From the NCBI GenBank assembly GCA_036496025.1, contig DASXLW010000119.1, positions 6,633-70,632 on the forward strand: DNA of 64,000 nt, read 5' to 3'. This document shows positions 23,344-32,088 of the stretch, piece after piece (the stretch's first letter is position 1; every line of letters begins with the position of its first letter). Position numbers and translations under genes: made by a program. This DNA comes from PALSA-505 sp036496025 (lineage in GTDB: Bacteria; Actinomycetota; Actinomycetes; Streptosporangiales; Streptosporangiaceae). The notes beneath the pieces were generated by a model. That model saw nothing but the letters and a program-made list of their open reading frames with translations. It did not search any database and was not told the origin of the DNA.

Positions 23344-24867
23344 TCAGGCCCCGGCCGGGGGGCCGAACAGCTGGGAGAGGCCGGGCAGCGACGACAGCTT
23401 CGCCTGCTGCATGCCGAGTTCGATCACGTTGGTCGCCAGTACGTACGGCCTGCGGTCCGCCTCGAACCGCTGGATGTGCGGCTGCCGCTTGTGATCCTCG
23501 TATGCCATCCGGTCGCGGTAGACCTCGTAGAAGATTCGCTGCATCTCCGCGTTCGGCACCGAGTGCACCGCATAGACGAGGGCGTCGGGCTCGTTGGCGC
23601 GCACCTCCGCGACGACCCGCTCGGCCAGGGCGTCGAAGTCCGCGGGGGCGCCCTCGGCCAGCGTGTAGATGGCGATCAGGCCGTAGAGCCGCTGGGTTGC
23701 CTCGTGGTCGGCGGGCTCCTCGACAGCCGACTCGGGCCCGGTCACCGCGGCGGCAGCAGCGGCGGCAGCGGCGGCGGCGGCCGCCGCGACCGCCCCGGCG
23801 GCGGCCGGGTCGGGCGCACCGGACGGCGCGGGACCCCCGAGTGTCCTCGGCTGCCAGACCCCGGTCCGGTCGGCGTCAGAAAGTCCGCCCATGCTGTCCC
23901 CCCCGTTCACTCCGTTCTCCCCGTTGAGTGGGTATCCCTCGCCCGGCGGATACCCCTCGGCCGGCAGGTACTCCTCGCCCGGCGGGCGGACCGCGCCAGG
24001 CGAGAAACCGCCGTTACCCGGGGGCCCGCTGACCGGCCGGTACCAGTCGTCATGCTCATACCGTTCGCGGCCACCGTTCTGCGTGCCCGGCGGGTAGCCG
24101 GCGTCGAACGCTGCATCTTCGGCGTAACCGTTGCGCGCCGCAGGCTCTGCACTGCCCCTGCGGTTGGCCCGGGCGCGCGGGATCTCTTCGTGCAGCTCGG
24201 CCAAGTCGACCTTGGCCGCCCGTACCCCGGCGAACCACGTGAGCCCCGCGCAGGCCGCGATCAGCGCCAGGTAGGCGGCGTTCGCGGGCAGCGAGAGCCG
24301 CAGGCCGAGGATCAAGACGGCGGCGACGGACACGGCGGTGACGGCGATAACCGGGCGGCGCCAGGCCGGGTCGGCGCGCAGCCGCAACAGGGACGAGACC
24401 AGCGCGATCACGACGACGATCAAGGTCACCGCGGCGATCAGGCTGAGCAGCGACCTCGGGATGATCTGGTAGTGCTTCGACGCGGGCGGCCAGGCCTTGC
24501 TGAACGGCGTGGCGCTGAGCGGGTCGGTGACCAGGACGACCCCGGTCACGACCGTCAATGCCATCGTCACCAGCTTCGAGGCGAACCTGACCGGCACGCT
24601 CTTGGCCGCCAGCTCGGTCACCCCCCAGGCCAGCCACAGCGGGGCGATGAGCTGGGAGCCGAACTGCACCACGCGGAACGTCGCGGACCCGTAGCCGCGG
24701 TCCGCGCCGAGGGCCAGCGCCACCAGCGCGACCGCGAGCGCGGCCAGTACGCATGACCAGGCGATGAGGTCCAGCCGCGGCACGCGAATACAGCGGCCGA
24801 CCAGCACCCCGGTGCCGGCCGCCGCGGCAACGGCGCATACGAACGCGACCACGGCAGAGGCGGACAT
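23344..24867 (-). CDS. Seven-TM membrane protein with C-terminal ABM (antibiotic biosynthesis monooxygenase) domain
   Basis: A 507-residue fusion I cannot name. Residues 1-~240 contain seven hydrophobic helices (first MSASAVVAFVCAVAAAAGTG, last AAYLALIAACAGLTWFAG). A ~150-residue Gly/Pro/Tyr-rich linker follows, with PGEEYLPAEGYPPGEGYP repeats and a poly-Ala run. Residues ~395-507 form an ABM ferredoxin-like domain (LYGLIAIYTLAEGAPADFDALAE; VHSVPNAEMQRIFYEVYRD; ending LGMQQAKLSSLPG). ABM domains act as quinol monooxygenases or haem-degrading enzymes; tethering to a 7-TM module suggests a membrane-associated quinone or redox-ligand sensor. The start at ATG 24867 behind AGAAG is preferred; the frame stays open to 25752 only as antisense to the HAD gene. 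Confidence 0.72.
   Translation of the reverse strand: MSASAVVAFVCAVAAAAGTGVLVGRCIRVPRLDLIAWSCVLAALAVALVALALGADRGYGSATFRVVQFGSQLIAPLWLAWGVTELAAKSVPVRFASKLVTMALTVVTGVVLVTDPLSATPFSKAWPPASKHYQIIPRSLLSLIAAVTLIVVVIALVSSLLRLRADPAWRRPVIAVTAVSVAAVLILGLRLSLPANAAYLALIAACAGLTWFAGVRAAKVDLAELHEEIPRARANRRGSAEPAARNGYAEDAAFDAGYPPGTQNGGRERYEHDDWYRPVSGPPGNGGFSPGAVRPPGEEYLPAEGYPPGEGYPLNGENGVNGGDSMGGLSDADRTGVWQPRTLGGPAPSGAPDPAAAGAVAAAAAAAAAAAAAAVTGPESAVEEPADHEATQRLYGLIAIYTLAEGAPADFDALAERVVAEVRANEPDALVYAVHSVPNAEMQRIFYEVYRDRMAYEDHKRQPHIQRFEADRRPYVLATNVIELGMQQAKLSSLPGLSQLFGPPAGA
23748..23797. repeat. GCN-repeat (poly-Ala) tract
   Basis: A run of about 17 GCN codons (GCGGCGGCAGCAGCGGCGGC and onward) codes for poly-alanine in the linker just before the ABM domain. 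Codon variation argues against recent slippage expansion of a pure triplet. Confidence 0.8.
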
Positions 24868-25002
24868 CACTTCTAATGGTGCACGACAATTCAGGCATTG
24901 CGAAACCGGGCATCCGAAACCTTGGCCCGGCCGTGGCCTGATGCGGTGGCCGATAGGGCTCTGCGGCCGATCGCCCGGCCGTGGACCGCTAGGCTGTGGC
25001 GC

Positions 25003-25923
25003 ATGAGGCGGCAGCCAGAGCGCCTGCCTGACGGGATGCCCGCCGCCCGCGCGGCCGCAGCCGCTGCCATTGTCGGTCCCGCGACGCCCGCTCCGGATCT
25101 CACGGCAGGCGCCTTCTTCGACGTTGACAACACGATCATGCGCGGAGCCTCGATCTACCACTTCGCCCGCGGGCTGGCCGCGCGCAAAATGTTCACCTCG
25201 ATGGACCTGGCCAGGATGACCTGGGCCCAGCTCTTCTTGCGGGTCCGCGGCGCCGAGCACGCGGGGCACATGGAAAGCGCGCGGCAGAGCGCGCTCGCGT
25301 TCGTGGCCGGGCACAGGGTCAGCGACATCGTCGCGCTGTGCGAGGAGATCTACGACGAGACGATGGCCGACCGCATCTGGGAGGGCACCAGGGAACTGGC
25401 CCAGCGCCATCTCGACGCCGGCCAGCGCGTCTGGCTGGTCACCGCGACCCCGATGGAGCTGGCCGAGATCCTGGCCCGCAGGCTCGGCCTGACCGGGGCG
25501 CTCGGTACGGTGGCGGAGTCGGTTGACGGCGTGTACACCGGCGCGCTGGTCGGCGGCCTGCTGCACGGCCCGGCCAAGCCGGCCGCCATCGCCGCGCTGG
25601 CCAGCCGGGAGGGGCTTGACCTGACCCGCTGCTCCGCCTACAGCGACTCCGTGAACGACCTGCCGATGCTGCTCATGGTCGGCCACCCGCACGCGGTCAA
25701 CCCCGACAGCGACCTGCGCGCCGAGGCCCGCCGGCGCGGCTGGCCGGTTCACGATTTCCGCACCGGGCGCCGGGCGGCCATGATCGCCTTGCCGGCCGCG
25801 GGCGCGGCCGGCGCAGTGGCGGGCGGCGTAGCGGCGGGAGTGGCGCTGCGACGGCGCCGGGCCGACCCCAGGGCGTTACCGCCCAGACAGGCTCTTGAAC
25901 ACCAGCGGCGTCCGGTCGGCTAG
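25003..25923 (+). CDS. HAD-IB family phosphatase/hydrolase
   Basis: A 306-residue HAD-superfamily IB enzyme (SerB-like). Motif I is FFDVDNTIMRGAS, motif II VTATPMELAE, and motif III/IV SAYSDSVNDLPMLLMVGHPHAVN, all with the catalytic aspartates. A C-terminal Ala/Gly hydrophobic stretch (ALPAAGAAGAVAGGVAAGVAL) may be a membrane anchor. The next gene, convergent, is a PlsC-like acyltransferase, hinting at phospholipid metabolism. The frame opens at 24898, but ATG 25003 has TAGGCT 7 nt upstream and no SD, fitting a leaderless start. Its stop shares CTAG with the opposing gene. Confidence 0.85.
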   Translation: MRRQPERLPDGMPAARAAAAAAIVGPATPAPDLTAGAFFDVDNTIMRGASIYHFARGLAARKMFTSMDLARMTWAQLFLRVRGAEHAGHMESARQSALAFVAGHRVSDIVALCEEIYDETMADRIWEGTRELAQRHLDAGQRVWLVTATPMELAEILARRLGLTGALGTVAESVDGVYTGALVGGLLHGPAKPAAIAALASREGLDLTRCSAYSDSVNDLPMLLMVGHPHAVNPDSDLRAEARRRGWPVHDFRTGRRAAMIALPAAGAAGAVAGGVAAGVALRRRRADPRALPPRQALEHQRRPVG

Positions 25924-26786
25924 CTGAACGCAGGACCTCGCTCCACGACGAGGTCGTTGACCATCTGCTGGACGATGTCGCGAACCCGGTCGGCCAGCTC
26001 GCACACCGCGGCTGAGTCGCCGGCGGCCGCAGGCCCGTAATGATCGGTCGGCACCGGCTCGCCGAAAGCGATGATCCAGTCGGACGGCAGCGGGATCGTG
26101 CCGAGCAGCCCGAACCAGGGAAATAGCGGAGTTATCGGGAAGTAGGGCAGTCCGAGCAGCTCAGCCAGCCACTGGGCATTGCCGATCATCGGGTAGATCT
26201 CCTCGGCGCCGACGATCGCGCACGGAATGATGGGAACGCCCGCCCGGATCGCCGAGACCGCGAACCCGCCCCGGCCGAACCTGCGCAGCTGGTAGCGCTC
26301 GCTGAAGGGTTTGCCGGTTCCCTTGAATCCCTCCGGGCACACCCCGACGAGCTGGCCGGAGGTAAGCAGCTTGTGAGCCTGCTCCGGCGAGGCCTCGGTG
26401 TGGCCGCTCCTGCGCGCCAGCTGGGCGAGCAACGGTACTTCGTAGACCAGATCCGCGCCGAGCAGCCGCAGGTTCCGGTGCCGGGGATGCTCGTAATGGA
26501 CGCCCACCTGCACCATGACCACATCGATGGGCAGCACCCCCGCGTGGTTGGACACGACCAGGGCCGCGCCCGTGTCAGGTATGTTCTCCAGCCCGCGCAT
26601 CCTGACCCGGAACCAGTTCTGGTAGAGCCAGCGGACCATCGGCATCAGCACCGAGGTGGTGAGCTCGGGGTCGAACCCGAACTCATCGGTCTGGTAGCCG
26701 CGTGCCCGCCGCCGCTGCGCGAAGTCCGCGACCTCGGCCAGCCAGTCCCGCAGCGAGCAGGGTTCGGCGGCCCGCGGCTCAGTCAT
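25920..26786 (-). CDS. Lysophospholipid (1-acylglycerol-3-phosphate) acyltransferase, PlsC family
   Basis: A 288-residue acyltransferase that adds an acyl chain to lysophospholipid. The HxxxxD catalytic motif is in VVSNHAGVLPIDVVMVQ, and the substrate motif is in VCPEGFKGTGKPFSERYQL. AGVPIIPCAIVGAEEIYP follows, as in the family. The protein is tail-to-tail with the HAD phosphatase gene and overlaps its stop codon by 3 nt, so no terminator separates them. Confidence 0.88.
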   Translation of the reverse strand: MTEPRAAEPCSLRDWLAEVADFAQRRRARGYQTDEFGFDPELTTSVLMPMVRWLYQNWFRVRMRGLENIPDTGAALVVSNHAGVLPIDVVMVQVGVHYEHPRHRNLRLLGADLVYEVPLLAQLARRSGHTEASPEQAHKLLTSGQLVGVCPEGFKGTGKPFSERYQLRRFGRGGFAVSAIRAGVPIIPCAIVGAEEIYPMIGNAQWLAELLGLPYFPITPLFPWFGLLGTIPLPSDWIIAFGEPVPTDHYGPAAAGDSAAVCELADRVRDIVQQMVNDLVVERGPAFS

Positions 26787-26837
26787 CGGTCCAGGCCCGG
26801 TACGGCTGTATCGCCGGCACGATGGTGCCGCCGCCCC

Positions 26838-26936
26838 CTACTTCTTGTTTCTGCGCTGGATACGGGTCTTCTTGAGCAGCTTGCGATGCTTCTTCTTAGC
26901 CATCCTTTTACGGCGCTTCTTGATGACGGAGCCCAC
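26838..26936 (-). CDS. Small basic ribosomal protein bS22-type (AURKAIP1/COX24 domain)
   Basis: A 32-residue, extremely basic peptide: VGSVIKKRRKRMAKKKHR, then KLLKKTRIQRRNKK. This matches the actinobacterial 30S protein bS22. GTG 26936 has GAAGGTGG about 5 nt upstream; a longer frame to 27050 has no support. CGGCAC/GTGCCG (about 26814-26829) downstream may be its terminator. Confidence 0.92.
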   Translation of the reverse strand: MGSVIKKRRKRMAKKKHRKLLKKTRIQRRNKK

Positions 26937-27117
26937 GGCACCACCTTCGGCCTCACTCGACGGAACGGGAAACGGGCACGCTCGCCCGCCCGTCGTGCCA
27001 GGGCAGGGCACTCGCCCGGTAAAGCGTACCGCCCGGCCGTCGTGCGGCACGCCACCAGCCCAGCGCAGCGGCGTCCGGCCGTCCCCGCAGATTGCCCCCG
27101 TGTCCCCTTAGACCAGG

Positions 27118-27321
27118 TCAGCTCGAGGCCACGAAGGCATCTTTGAGGTACTGGTTGACGGCCTGTTCCGGCACCCGGAAGGAGCGTCCCACCCGGATCG
27201 CCTCGAGTTCTCCCGAGTGGACCAGGCGGTAGACGGTCATCTTGGACACCCGCATAATCGTGGCTACCTCAGCCACGGTGAGGAACCTGACATCGTTCAG
27301 GGGAGTTTGCTCTGCAGCCAT
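27118..27321 (-). CDS. Excisionase/BldC-type helix-turn-helix DNA-binding protein
   Basis: A 67-residue protein with a MerR-like HTH: FLTVAEVATIMRVSKMTVYRLVHSGEL, then wing EAIRVGRSFRVPEQAVNQYL. Stand-alone copies of this family are common chromosomal regulators in actinomycetes; there is no integrase nearby to suggest phage origin. It lies about 180 bp upstream of the bS22 gene on the same strand. Confidence 0.85.
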   Translation of the reverse strand: MAAEQTPLNDVRFLTVAEVATIMRVSKMTVYRLVHSGELEAIRVGRSFRVPEQAVNQYLKDAFVASS

Positions 27322-27513
27322 CGGTTGCCCTCTTCCGTGCGTGCGGAGCTAAGTTCGCCGCCTGTCCGTATCCGACGCACCAGTCACGCACGCCTCCAGC
27401 GTAAGTCGCGTACGGAAAAGGGCAACCCCGGCACGTGTCTGTTTTCGGGGGGATCCGGGCACGCCGCAGCACACCGGTGGTCATACCGGACAGCGTGGAG
27501 CAACGGGGTACGG

Positions 27514-28698
27514 TCAGGGATTCAGGCCATGCGCAGGAAAAACTGCCATGCGGGTGGCCCTGATGGACCGGTCGACGGGGTCGGCGGGATCAAAACCTGA
27601 TTCGTACGACTTGAATTCGGCGGCGCTGCCGTCGGTCATGGTCTCCGGCGGCTGCCGGCCGGTCCGGTCGCGTACGTACTCCCGCCACGCCGCTGGTGTC
27701 TGCGCCTGCGGGTCGATAGGCTCGCCCGCCGCTTCGGCCAGCAGATGCGTCCAGCACCGGGGAACGACCCGGACCAGCTCATACCCGCCGCCTCCGGTCA
27801 GGAGCCAGCGGCCGCCTGCCGTCTGGTGAGCCAGCTCGTGCAGCACGGTCTGCGCGCGGTGCTGCGCGTCGATGCTGAGCTCGAGGTGAGCCAGCGGGTC
27901 CAGCCGGTGGCTGTCGCAGCCGTGCTGGCTGACCAGAACGTCCGGCCCGAACGCGCGGATCAGCGGCGGGACCACCGCGTCCAGCGCACGCAGCCAGCCG
28001 GCGTCGCCGGTCCCCGGAGGGAGCGCGACGTTGACCGCCGTGCCTGCCGCGTCGCCCAGGCCCGTCTCGGACGGCAGCCCGGTCCCGGGGAACAGCGTGG
28101 CCGGGTGCTCGTGCAGGCTGATCGTCAGCACCCGGGGGTCGTCGTAGAAAGCCGCCTGCACGCCGTCGCCGTGGTGGACGTCGAGATCGACGTAGGCCAC
28201 CCGCTCCGCGCCCTCGGCGAGCAGCCAGCTTATGGCGATAGCGGGGTCGTTGTAGACGCAGAACCCGCTCGCGCTGGCCCGCATCGCGTGATGCAGGCCG
28301 CCGGCCACGTTTGCCGCGTGCTCGGCCCGCGATCCCCATACCGCCCGCGCGGCGGCCAGGGTGGCCCCCGCGACCAGCGCGGACGCCTCGTGCATCCCGG
28401 CGAACACCGGGTCATCGGGGGTGCCGAGCCCGTGCGACACGTCGGCCCGGCCGGTTCGCCCAGCCCGCCGCACCGCGTCGATATAGCCGGTATCGTGCAC
28501 CAGTTCCAGCTCGCCGTCCGTCGCGGGCTGCGGCGCGGTCACGGTGACGGAGGGATAGTCGAATATCCCGAACGAACGCGCCAGCGCCATCGTCAGCTCG
28601 ACCCGGACCGGCGCGAGCGGATGCCCGGGACCGAAGTCGTACTGGATCAGACCGTCATCCCATGACACGCCGAGAGTGCACGTCACGTCATTCACCAC
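27514..28698 (-). CDS. acuC: Acetoin utilisation protein AcuC / class I-type deacetylase
   Basis: A 394-residue histone-deacetylase-fold enzyme. The zinc and charge-relay residues are present: GGLHHAMRASASGFCVYND, VDLDVHHGDGVQAAFYDD, SLHEHPATLFPGTG, QHGCDSHRLDPLAHL, and GGGGYELVRVVPRCW. In Bacillus AcuC deacetylates acetyl-CoA synthetase; the same role is likely here. GTG 28698 lies 18 bp after proC, in the prodh-proC-acuC run. Confidence 0.9.
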   Translation of the reverse strand: MVNDVTCTLGVSWDDGLIQYDFGPGHPLAPVRVELTMALARSFGIFDYPSVTVTAPQPATDGELELVHDTGYIDAVRRAGRTGRADVSHGLGTPDDPVFAGMHEASALVAGATLAAARAVWGSRAEHAANVAGGLHHAMRASASGFCVYNDPAIAISWLLAEGAERVAYVDLDVHHGDGVQAAFYDDPRVLTISLHEHPATLFPGTGLPSETGLGDAAGTAVNVALPPGTGDAGWLRALDAVVPPLIRAFGPDVLVSQHGCDSHRLDPLAHLELSIDAQHRAQTVLHELAHQTAGGRWLLTGGGGYELVRVVPRCWTHLLAEAAGEPIDPQAQTPAAWREYVRDRTGRQPPETMTDGSAAEFKSYESGFDPADPVDRSIRATRMAVFPAHGLNP

Positions 28699-28716
28699 CG
28701 TCCAGGAGGCTGCCGG

Positions 28717-29538
28717 TCACCCTATTTCACGGCCGAGTTCGCGGCCGCGGTCGCGGGCCGCCTCGATGGCGGCCAGGAAGGCGGCGCGCACCCGGTGCCG
28801 CTCGAGCTCGCGCACCGCGGAGATCGTCGTGCCGGCGGGCGAGGTGACCGCCTCGCGCAGGATCACCGGGTGCTCACCCGACTCGCGCAGCATCGTCGCC
28901 GCCCCGTACACCGCCTGGGTCACCATGTCCAGGGCCGTCTGCCGGGGCATGCCCAGCAGGATCCCCGCGTCCACCATCGCCTCCACCAGGTAGTACACGT
29001 ACGCCGGGCCGCTCCCGGACAGCGCGGTGGCGGCGTCTTGCTGCGACTCGGGGATGCGGATGACCCGGCCCACGGGGCGGAGCAGATCCTCGGTGAACCG
29101 CAGGTGCTCGTCGGTGGCGTGCGATCCGGCCGAAATCACGCTCATCGCCTCGTCCACCAGTACGGGAGTATTGGACATGACCCGGACCACCGGCAGGTCA
29201 CCGGGCAGCCGGGCCTCGATGAAGGACGTGGTGATGCCGGCCGCCACCGAGATGACCAGCCTGTCGCCCGGCACGCTCGGCGCGATCTCGTCCAGCAGCG
29301 CGGCCATGTCCTGCGGCTTCACCGTGATCACCAGCGTGTCGGCGGCCTTGGTCGCGGCGGCCGCCCCCATCGCCTGGATGCCGTAGCGCTCGCGCAGCTC
29401 CGCGGCGCGCTGTGGCCGCCGCGCCACCGCGAGGATCCCCGCGGGCGGCCGGCCCGCGCGCAGCAGCCCGGAAATGAGCGCCTCGCCCATCTTGCCCGCG
29501 CCCAAGATCGCGATCATCGGCCCGTCTTCTCGCGGCAC
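28717..29538 (-). CDS. proC: Pyrroline-5-carboxylate reductase
   Basis: Last step of proline synthesis. The 273 residues carry the dinucleotide fold (MIAILGAGKMGEALISGLL), VKPQDM, VRVMSNTPVLVDEAM, SGSGPAYVYYLVEAM, and SPAGTTISAVRELE. GTG 29538 is supported by AGGAGGT (29544-29550), spacing 6. The opposing catabolic enzyme, proline dehydrogenase, ends 3 bp upstream on the same strand, so the two are translated from one message. Confidence 0.96.
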   Translation of the reverse strand: MPREDGPMIAILGAGKMGEALISGLLRAGRPPAGILAVARRPQRAAELRERYGIQAMGAAAATKAADTLVITVKPQDMAALLDEIAPSVPGDRLVISVAAGITTSFIEARLPGDLPVVRVMSNTPVLVDEAMSVISAGSHATDEHLRFTEDLLRPVGRVIRIPESQQDAATALSGSGPAYVYYLVEAMVDAGILLGMPRQTALDMVTQAVYGAATMLRESGEHPVILREAVTSPAGTTISAVRELERHRVRAAFLAAIEAARDRGRELGREIG

Positions 29539-29541
29539 GGC

Positions 29542-30477
29542 CTACCTCCTCGTGGCCAGCGAGCGCAGGAAGAAGGCGAGGTTGCCCGGCCGCTCGGCCA
29601 GGCGGCGGGTGAGATAGCCGTACCAGTCGCTGCCGTAGGGGACGTAGACCCGCACCCGCGCGCCCAGGGCGGCCAGCCGCCGCTGCTCGGCGGGCCTTAT
29701 CCCGTACAGCATCTGGTACTCGAAGCTGTCCGCGGACCGGCCGGCCAGGATGGCCTGCGCCCCGGCGATCTCGATCAGCCGCGGATCGTGGGTGGCCAGC
29801 ATGGGGTAGCCGGGCCCGGCCAGCAGCCGGCGCAGGCACCGGACGTAGCAGCGGTCGATGTCGCGCCGGGTGGTGAACGCTACCTGCTCCGGTGCATCGT
29901 AGGCGCCTTTGCACAGCCTGACCCGGGCCCCGGACGCGGCCAGCGCCGCACAGTCCGCCTCGCTGCGCCGCAGGTAGGACTGGATCACGCAGCCGAGGTC
30001 GGCGAACTCCTCCCGCAGCTCGCGGTGGATGCGCAGCACCGCTTCCACCATCTCGTGCTCCTCCATGTCGAGGGTCACGGTGGTGCCGGCGGCGCGCGCC
30101 GCGGCGCAGATCCGCGCGATGTTCTCGGCCGCGGTCTTCTCGCCGTGCTCGCTCAGGCCGAGCCCGACCGCGGTCGGCTTGACCGACACCTCGGCCGCGC
30201 CGCGGCGGGCGCGGCCGGCCTCGGCCAGCCGCCCGAGCACGCTGATGTACTCGTCGGCCGCGGCCGCCGCCTGCTCCGGGTCGGTGGTGTGCTCGCCCAG
30301 GTGGTCGAGGGTGACCAGCAGGCCGCTCTCGATCAGCTGGCGGGTCACCCGGAGCGCGTCGTCCTGCCCGGTACCGGCCACGAACCTGGCCACCATGTCC
30401 CTGGCGTAGGGGGCGGTGGTCACGACCTTCCGGATGCGGTCGCTGGCCGAGACGGCCAGCATCATGCGGCGCAGCAC
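29542..30477 (-). CDS. Monofunctional proline dehydrogenase
   Basis: FAD enzyme oxidising proline to P5C. The 311 residues show the PutA-type barrel: SVKPTAVGLGLSEHGE, VTLDMEEHEMVEAVL, CVIQSYLRRSEADCA, VRLCKGAYDAPEQVAF, FEYQMLYGIRPAEQRRL, and VYVPYGSDWYGYLTRRLAERPGN. The C-terminal P5C dehydrogenase of bifunctional PutA is absent. I prefer GTG 30477, which follows GGGAGG by 8 nt; the frame extends to 30567 without SD. Confidence 0.93.
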   Translation of the reverse strand: MLRRMMLAVSASDRIRKVVTTAPYARDMVARFVAGTGQDDALRVTRQLIESGLLVTLDHLGEHTTDPEQAAAAADEYISVLGRLAEAGRARRGAAEVSVKPTAVGLGLSEHGEKTAAENIARICAAARAAGTTVTLDMEEHEMVEAVLRIHRELREEFADLGCVIQSYLRRSEADCAALAASGARVRLCKGAYDAPEQVAFTTRRDIDRCYVRCLRRLLAGPGYPMLATHDPRLIEIAGAQAILAGRSADSFEYQMLYGIRPAEQRRLAALGARVRVYVPYGSDWYGYLTRRLAERPGNLAFFLRSLATRR

Positions 30478-30544
30478 AGCCGGCGACCTCCCTGGTTCAC
30501 CGTGGCCGGCCATGGCAGGCCGGCCGATTTTCTGACCGATCAGG

Positions 30545-31591
30545 CTACCCCGGACGGCGGGGCGCACCCGTGCCCGGGCGCTCAGGCTTGGCCGGCCGTC
30601 GCAGCGTGACCTTGACGTTAGCGCCCGCGTCCGGAGCGACGATGGTCTCCTGGGTGGCGTCCACGCTGCCGGCCAGCAGTTGCCTGTCGGTGGGTACGGT
30701 CCGCTTCACCATCGCCAGTGCGATCGGCCCGAGCTCGTAGTGCCGGGCGGCAGACCCGACGAACCCGATCGTGGCCCCGTCGAGCTCGACCGGGTCGCCA
30801 TGGGAAGGCAGCCGGTCGCTGCTCCCGTCGAGCTGCAGGAGGACCAGCCGCCGCGGCGGGTGCCCCAGGTTGTGCACCCGGGCCACGGTTTCCTGGCCTC
30901 GGTAGCAGCCCTTGTCCAGGTGCACGGCGGTATCGATCCAGCCGGCCTCGTGCGGGATCGTCCGGTGATCGGTGTCCAGGCCGAGGCGCGGCTGGTGGGC
31001 CGCGATCCGCAGCGCCTCGTACGCCCACATCCCGGCCATGCGCGCTCCGGCCTGCCGGAGCTCGTCGGCCAGCCCGGCCATCTGCTCCCGGGGCACGATG
31101 AGATCGGTGCCGAGGCTACCCGGCAGGGCCACCGTCACCCGGGGGACCTGCGGTGCGTCCGGGCCCATCAGCGTGAGCAGCGCGTACTCGCCGCTGACGT
31201 CGGCCGGCTCGACCCGGAGCATGAAGCGCATGGACTCCAGGAACTTGACCAGCTCCGCCGCGGTACCCGGCTCGACGTGCGCCCACACCGCCTCGCCGTC
31301 ATCGGTCATCGTCAGATGGTGTTCGACGTGCCCGTTCGGACTCAGGATCAGCGCCTGAACGACGGAGCCCGCCGGCAGCGGCTCAAGTCGCTGCGTGGTG
31401 AGGCTGTTCAGCCAGGACAGCCGGTCCGGGCCGGCGACGCGGACGATGCCGCGATGGGACCTGTCCACCAGCCCGGCCGCCTGCGCGAGCGCGCGCTGCT
31501 CGCCGAGCGGGTCACCGTAGTGGGCCGCGACGCCGGCGTCGGGCCCTTCGGCCGGGACGGCGCCGGGCAGGTGGAGCAGCGGGCTTTCCAT
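30545..31591 (-). CDS. ygfZ: YgfZ/GcvT-like folate-binding protein (Fe-S cluster assembly)
   Basis: A 348-residue tetrahydrofolate-binding protein supporting repair or assembly of Fe-S enzymes. The diagnostic KGCYRGQETVARVHNLG is near residue 230, with SWLNSLTTQRLEPLP in the N-terminal half. ATG 31591 is the first usable start and has only weak ribosome-binding sequence; it lies 41 nt after the nur stop, so read-through from nur is likely. Confidence 0.92.
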   Translation of the reverse strand: MESPLLHLPGAVPAEGPDAGVAAHYGDPLGEQRALAQAAGLVDRSHRGIVRVAGPDRLSWLNSLTTQRLEPLPAGSVVQALILSPNGHVEHHLTMTDDGEAVWAHVEPGTAAELVKFLESMRFMLRVEPADVSGEYALLTLMGPDAPQVPRVTVALPGSLGTDLIVPREQMAGLADELRQAGARMAGMWAYEALRIAAHQPRLGLDTDHRTIPHEAGWIDTAVHLDKGCYRGQETVARVHNLGHPPRRLVLLQLDGSSDRLPSHGDPVELDGATIGFVGSAARHYELGPIALAMVKRTVPTDRQLLAGSVDATQETIVAPDAGANVKVTLRRPAKPERPGTGAPRRPG

Positions 31592-31632
31592 GGTGGCAAG
31601 GCTATCTTCCGGTGCCGGGTGATCGGCGGCCG

Positions 31633-32088
31633 TCAGGCGCTCGGTGACCCGGCCACCTCCGGGGCCGGTGCCTCCGCCTTGCGGCAGGCTCCGCACCGGC
31701 CGAACACGGTCAGGTGCCGGACGTCGGTCTCGAAGCCGTGCTCGGCCTCGAGCGCGGCGACCAGAGGGGCCACCGACCGCGGGCCGACCTGCTCGATCCG
31801 GCCGCACTCACGGCAGACCAGGTGCACGTGCTCGGCCTCCGCCGCGAGGTGGTAACGAGGGGCGCCGTGCCCCAGGTGGCTGTGGGTGACCAGGCTGAGC
31901 TGTTCGAGCAGCTCGAGCGTGCGGTAGACGGTCGAGATGTTCACGCCCCGTGCTGTCTGCTGGACCCGGGTGCAGATTTCTTCGGGCGTGGCATGCTCGA
32001 GCGCGGTCACCGCCTCGAGCACCAGCTGGCGTTGCGGGGTGACCCGGTATCCGCGGGCCCGCAACTGATCATCCCACGCCTGGGTCAT
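31633..32088 (-). CDS. nur: Fur-family regulator, probable Nur (nickel-responsive)
   Basis: A 151-residue Fur-family repressor: wHTH RGYRVTPQRQLVLEAV and NISTVYRTLELLEQLSLV, the metal region THSHLGHGAPRYHL, and HVHLVCREC. A C-terminal CGAC completes a CxxC pair. The sequence follows Streptomyces Nur closely as I remember it, including LEHATPEEI and SHLGHGAP, and the ygfZ neighbour agrees. Nur controls nickel uptake and superoxide dismutases. Zur or FurB would be the alternatives, hence moderate certainty on the name. The ATG has TACACT 6 nt upstream and no SD (leaderless). Confidence 0.8.
   Translation of the reverse strand: MTQAWDDQLRARGYRVTPQRQLVLEAVTALEHATPEEICTRVQQTARGVNISTVYRTLELLEQLSLVTHSHLGHGAPRYHLAAEAEHVHLVCRECGRIEQVGPRSVAPLVAALEAEHGFETDVRHLTVFGRCGACRKAEAPAPEVAGSPSA

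Noticed and set aside
24868..25752. Extension of the 7-TM/ABM frame upstream by ~295 codons
   Set aside because: It is antisense to the HAD phosphatase, has no SD or membrane pattern, and the ATG at 24867 begins a clean TM helix.
27118..27321. Phage excisionase as evidence of a prophage
   Set aside because: No integrase, att repeat or phage gene nearby; stand-alone HTH proteins of this type are chromosomal regulators in actinomycetes.
28795..30609. 604-codon plus-strand frame opposite proC and proline dehydrogenase
   Set aside because: Shadow frame; no motifs, while the minus-strand enzymes are unambiguous.
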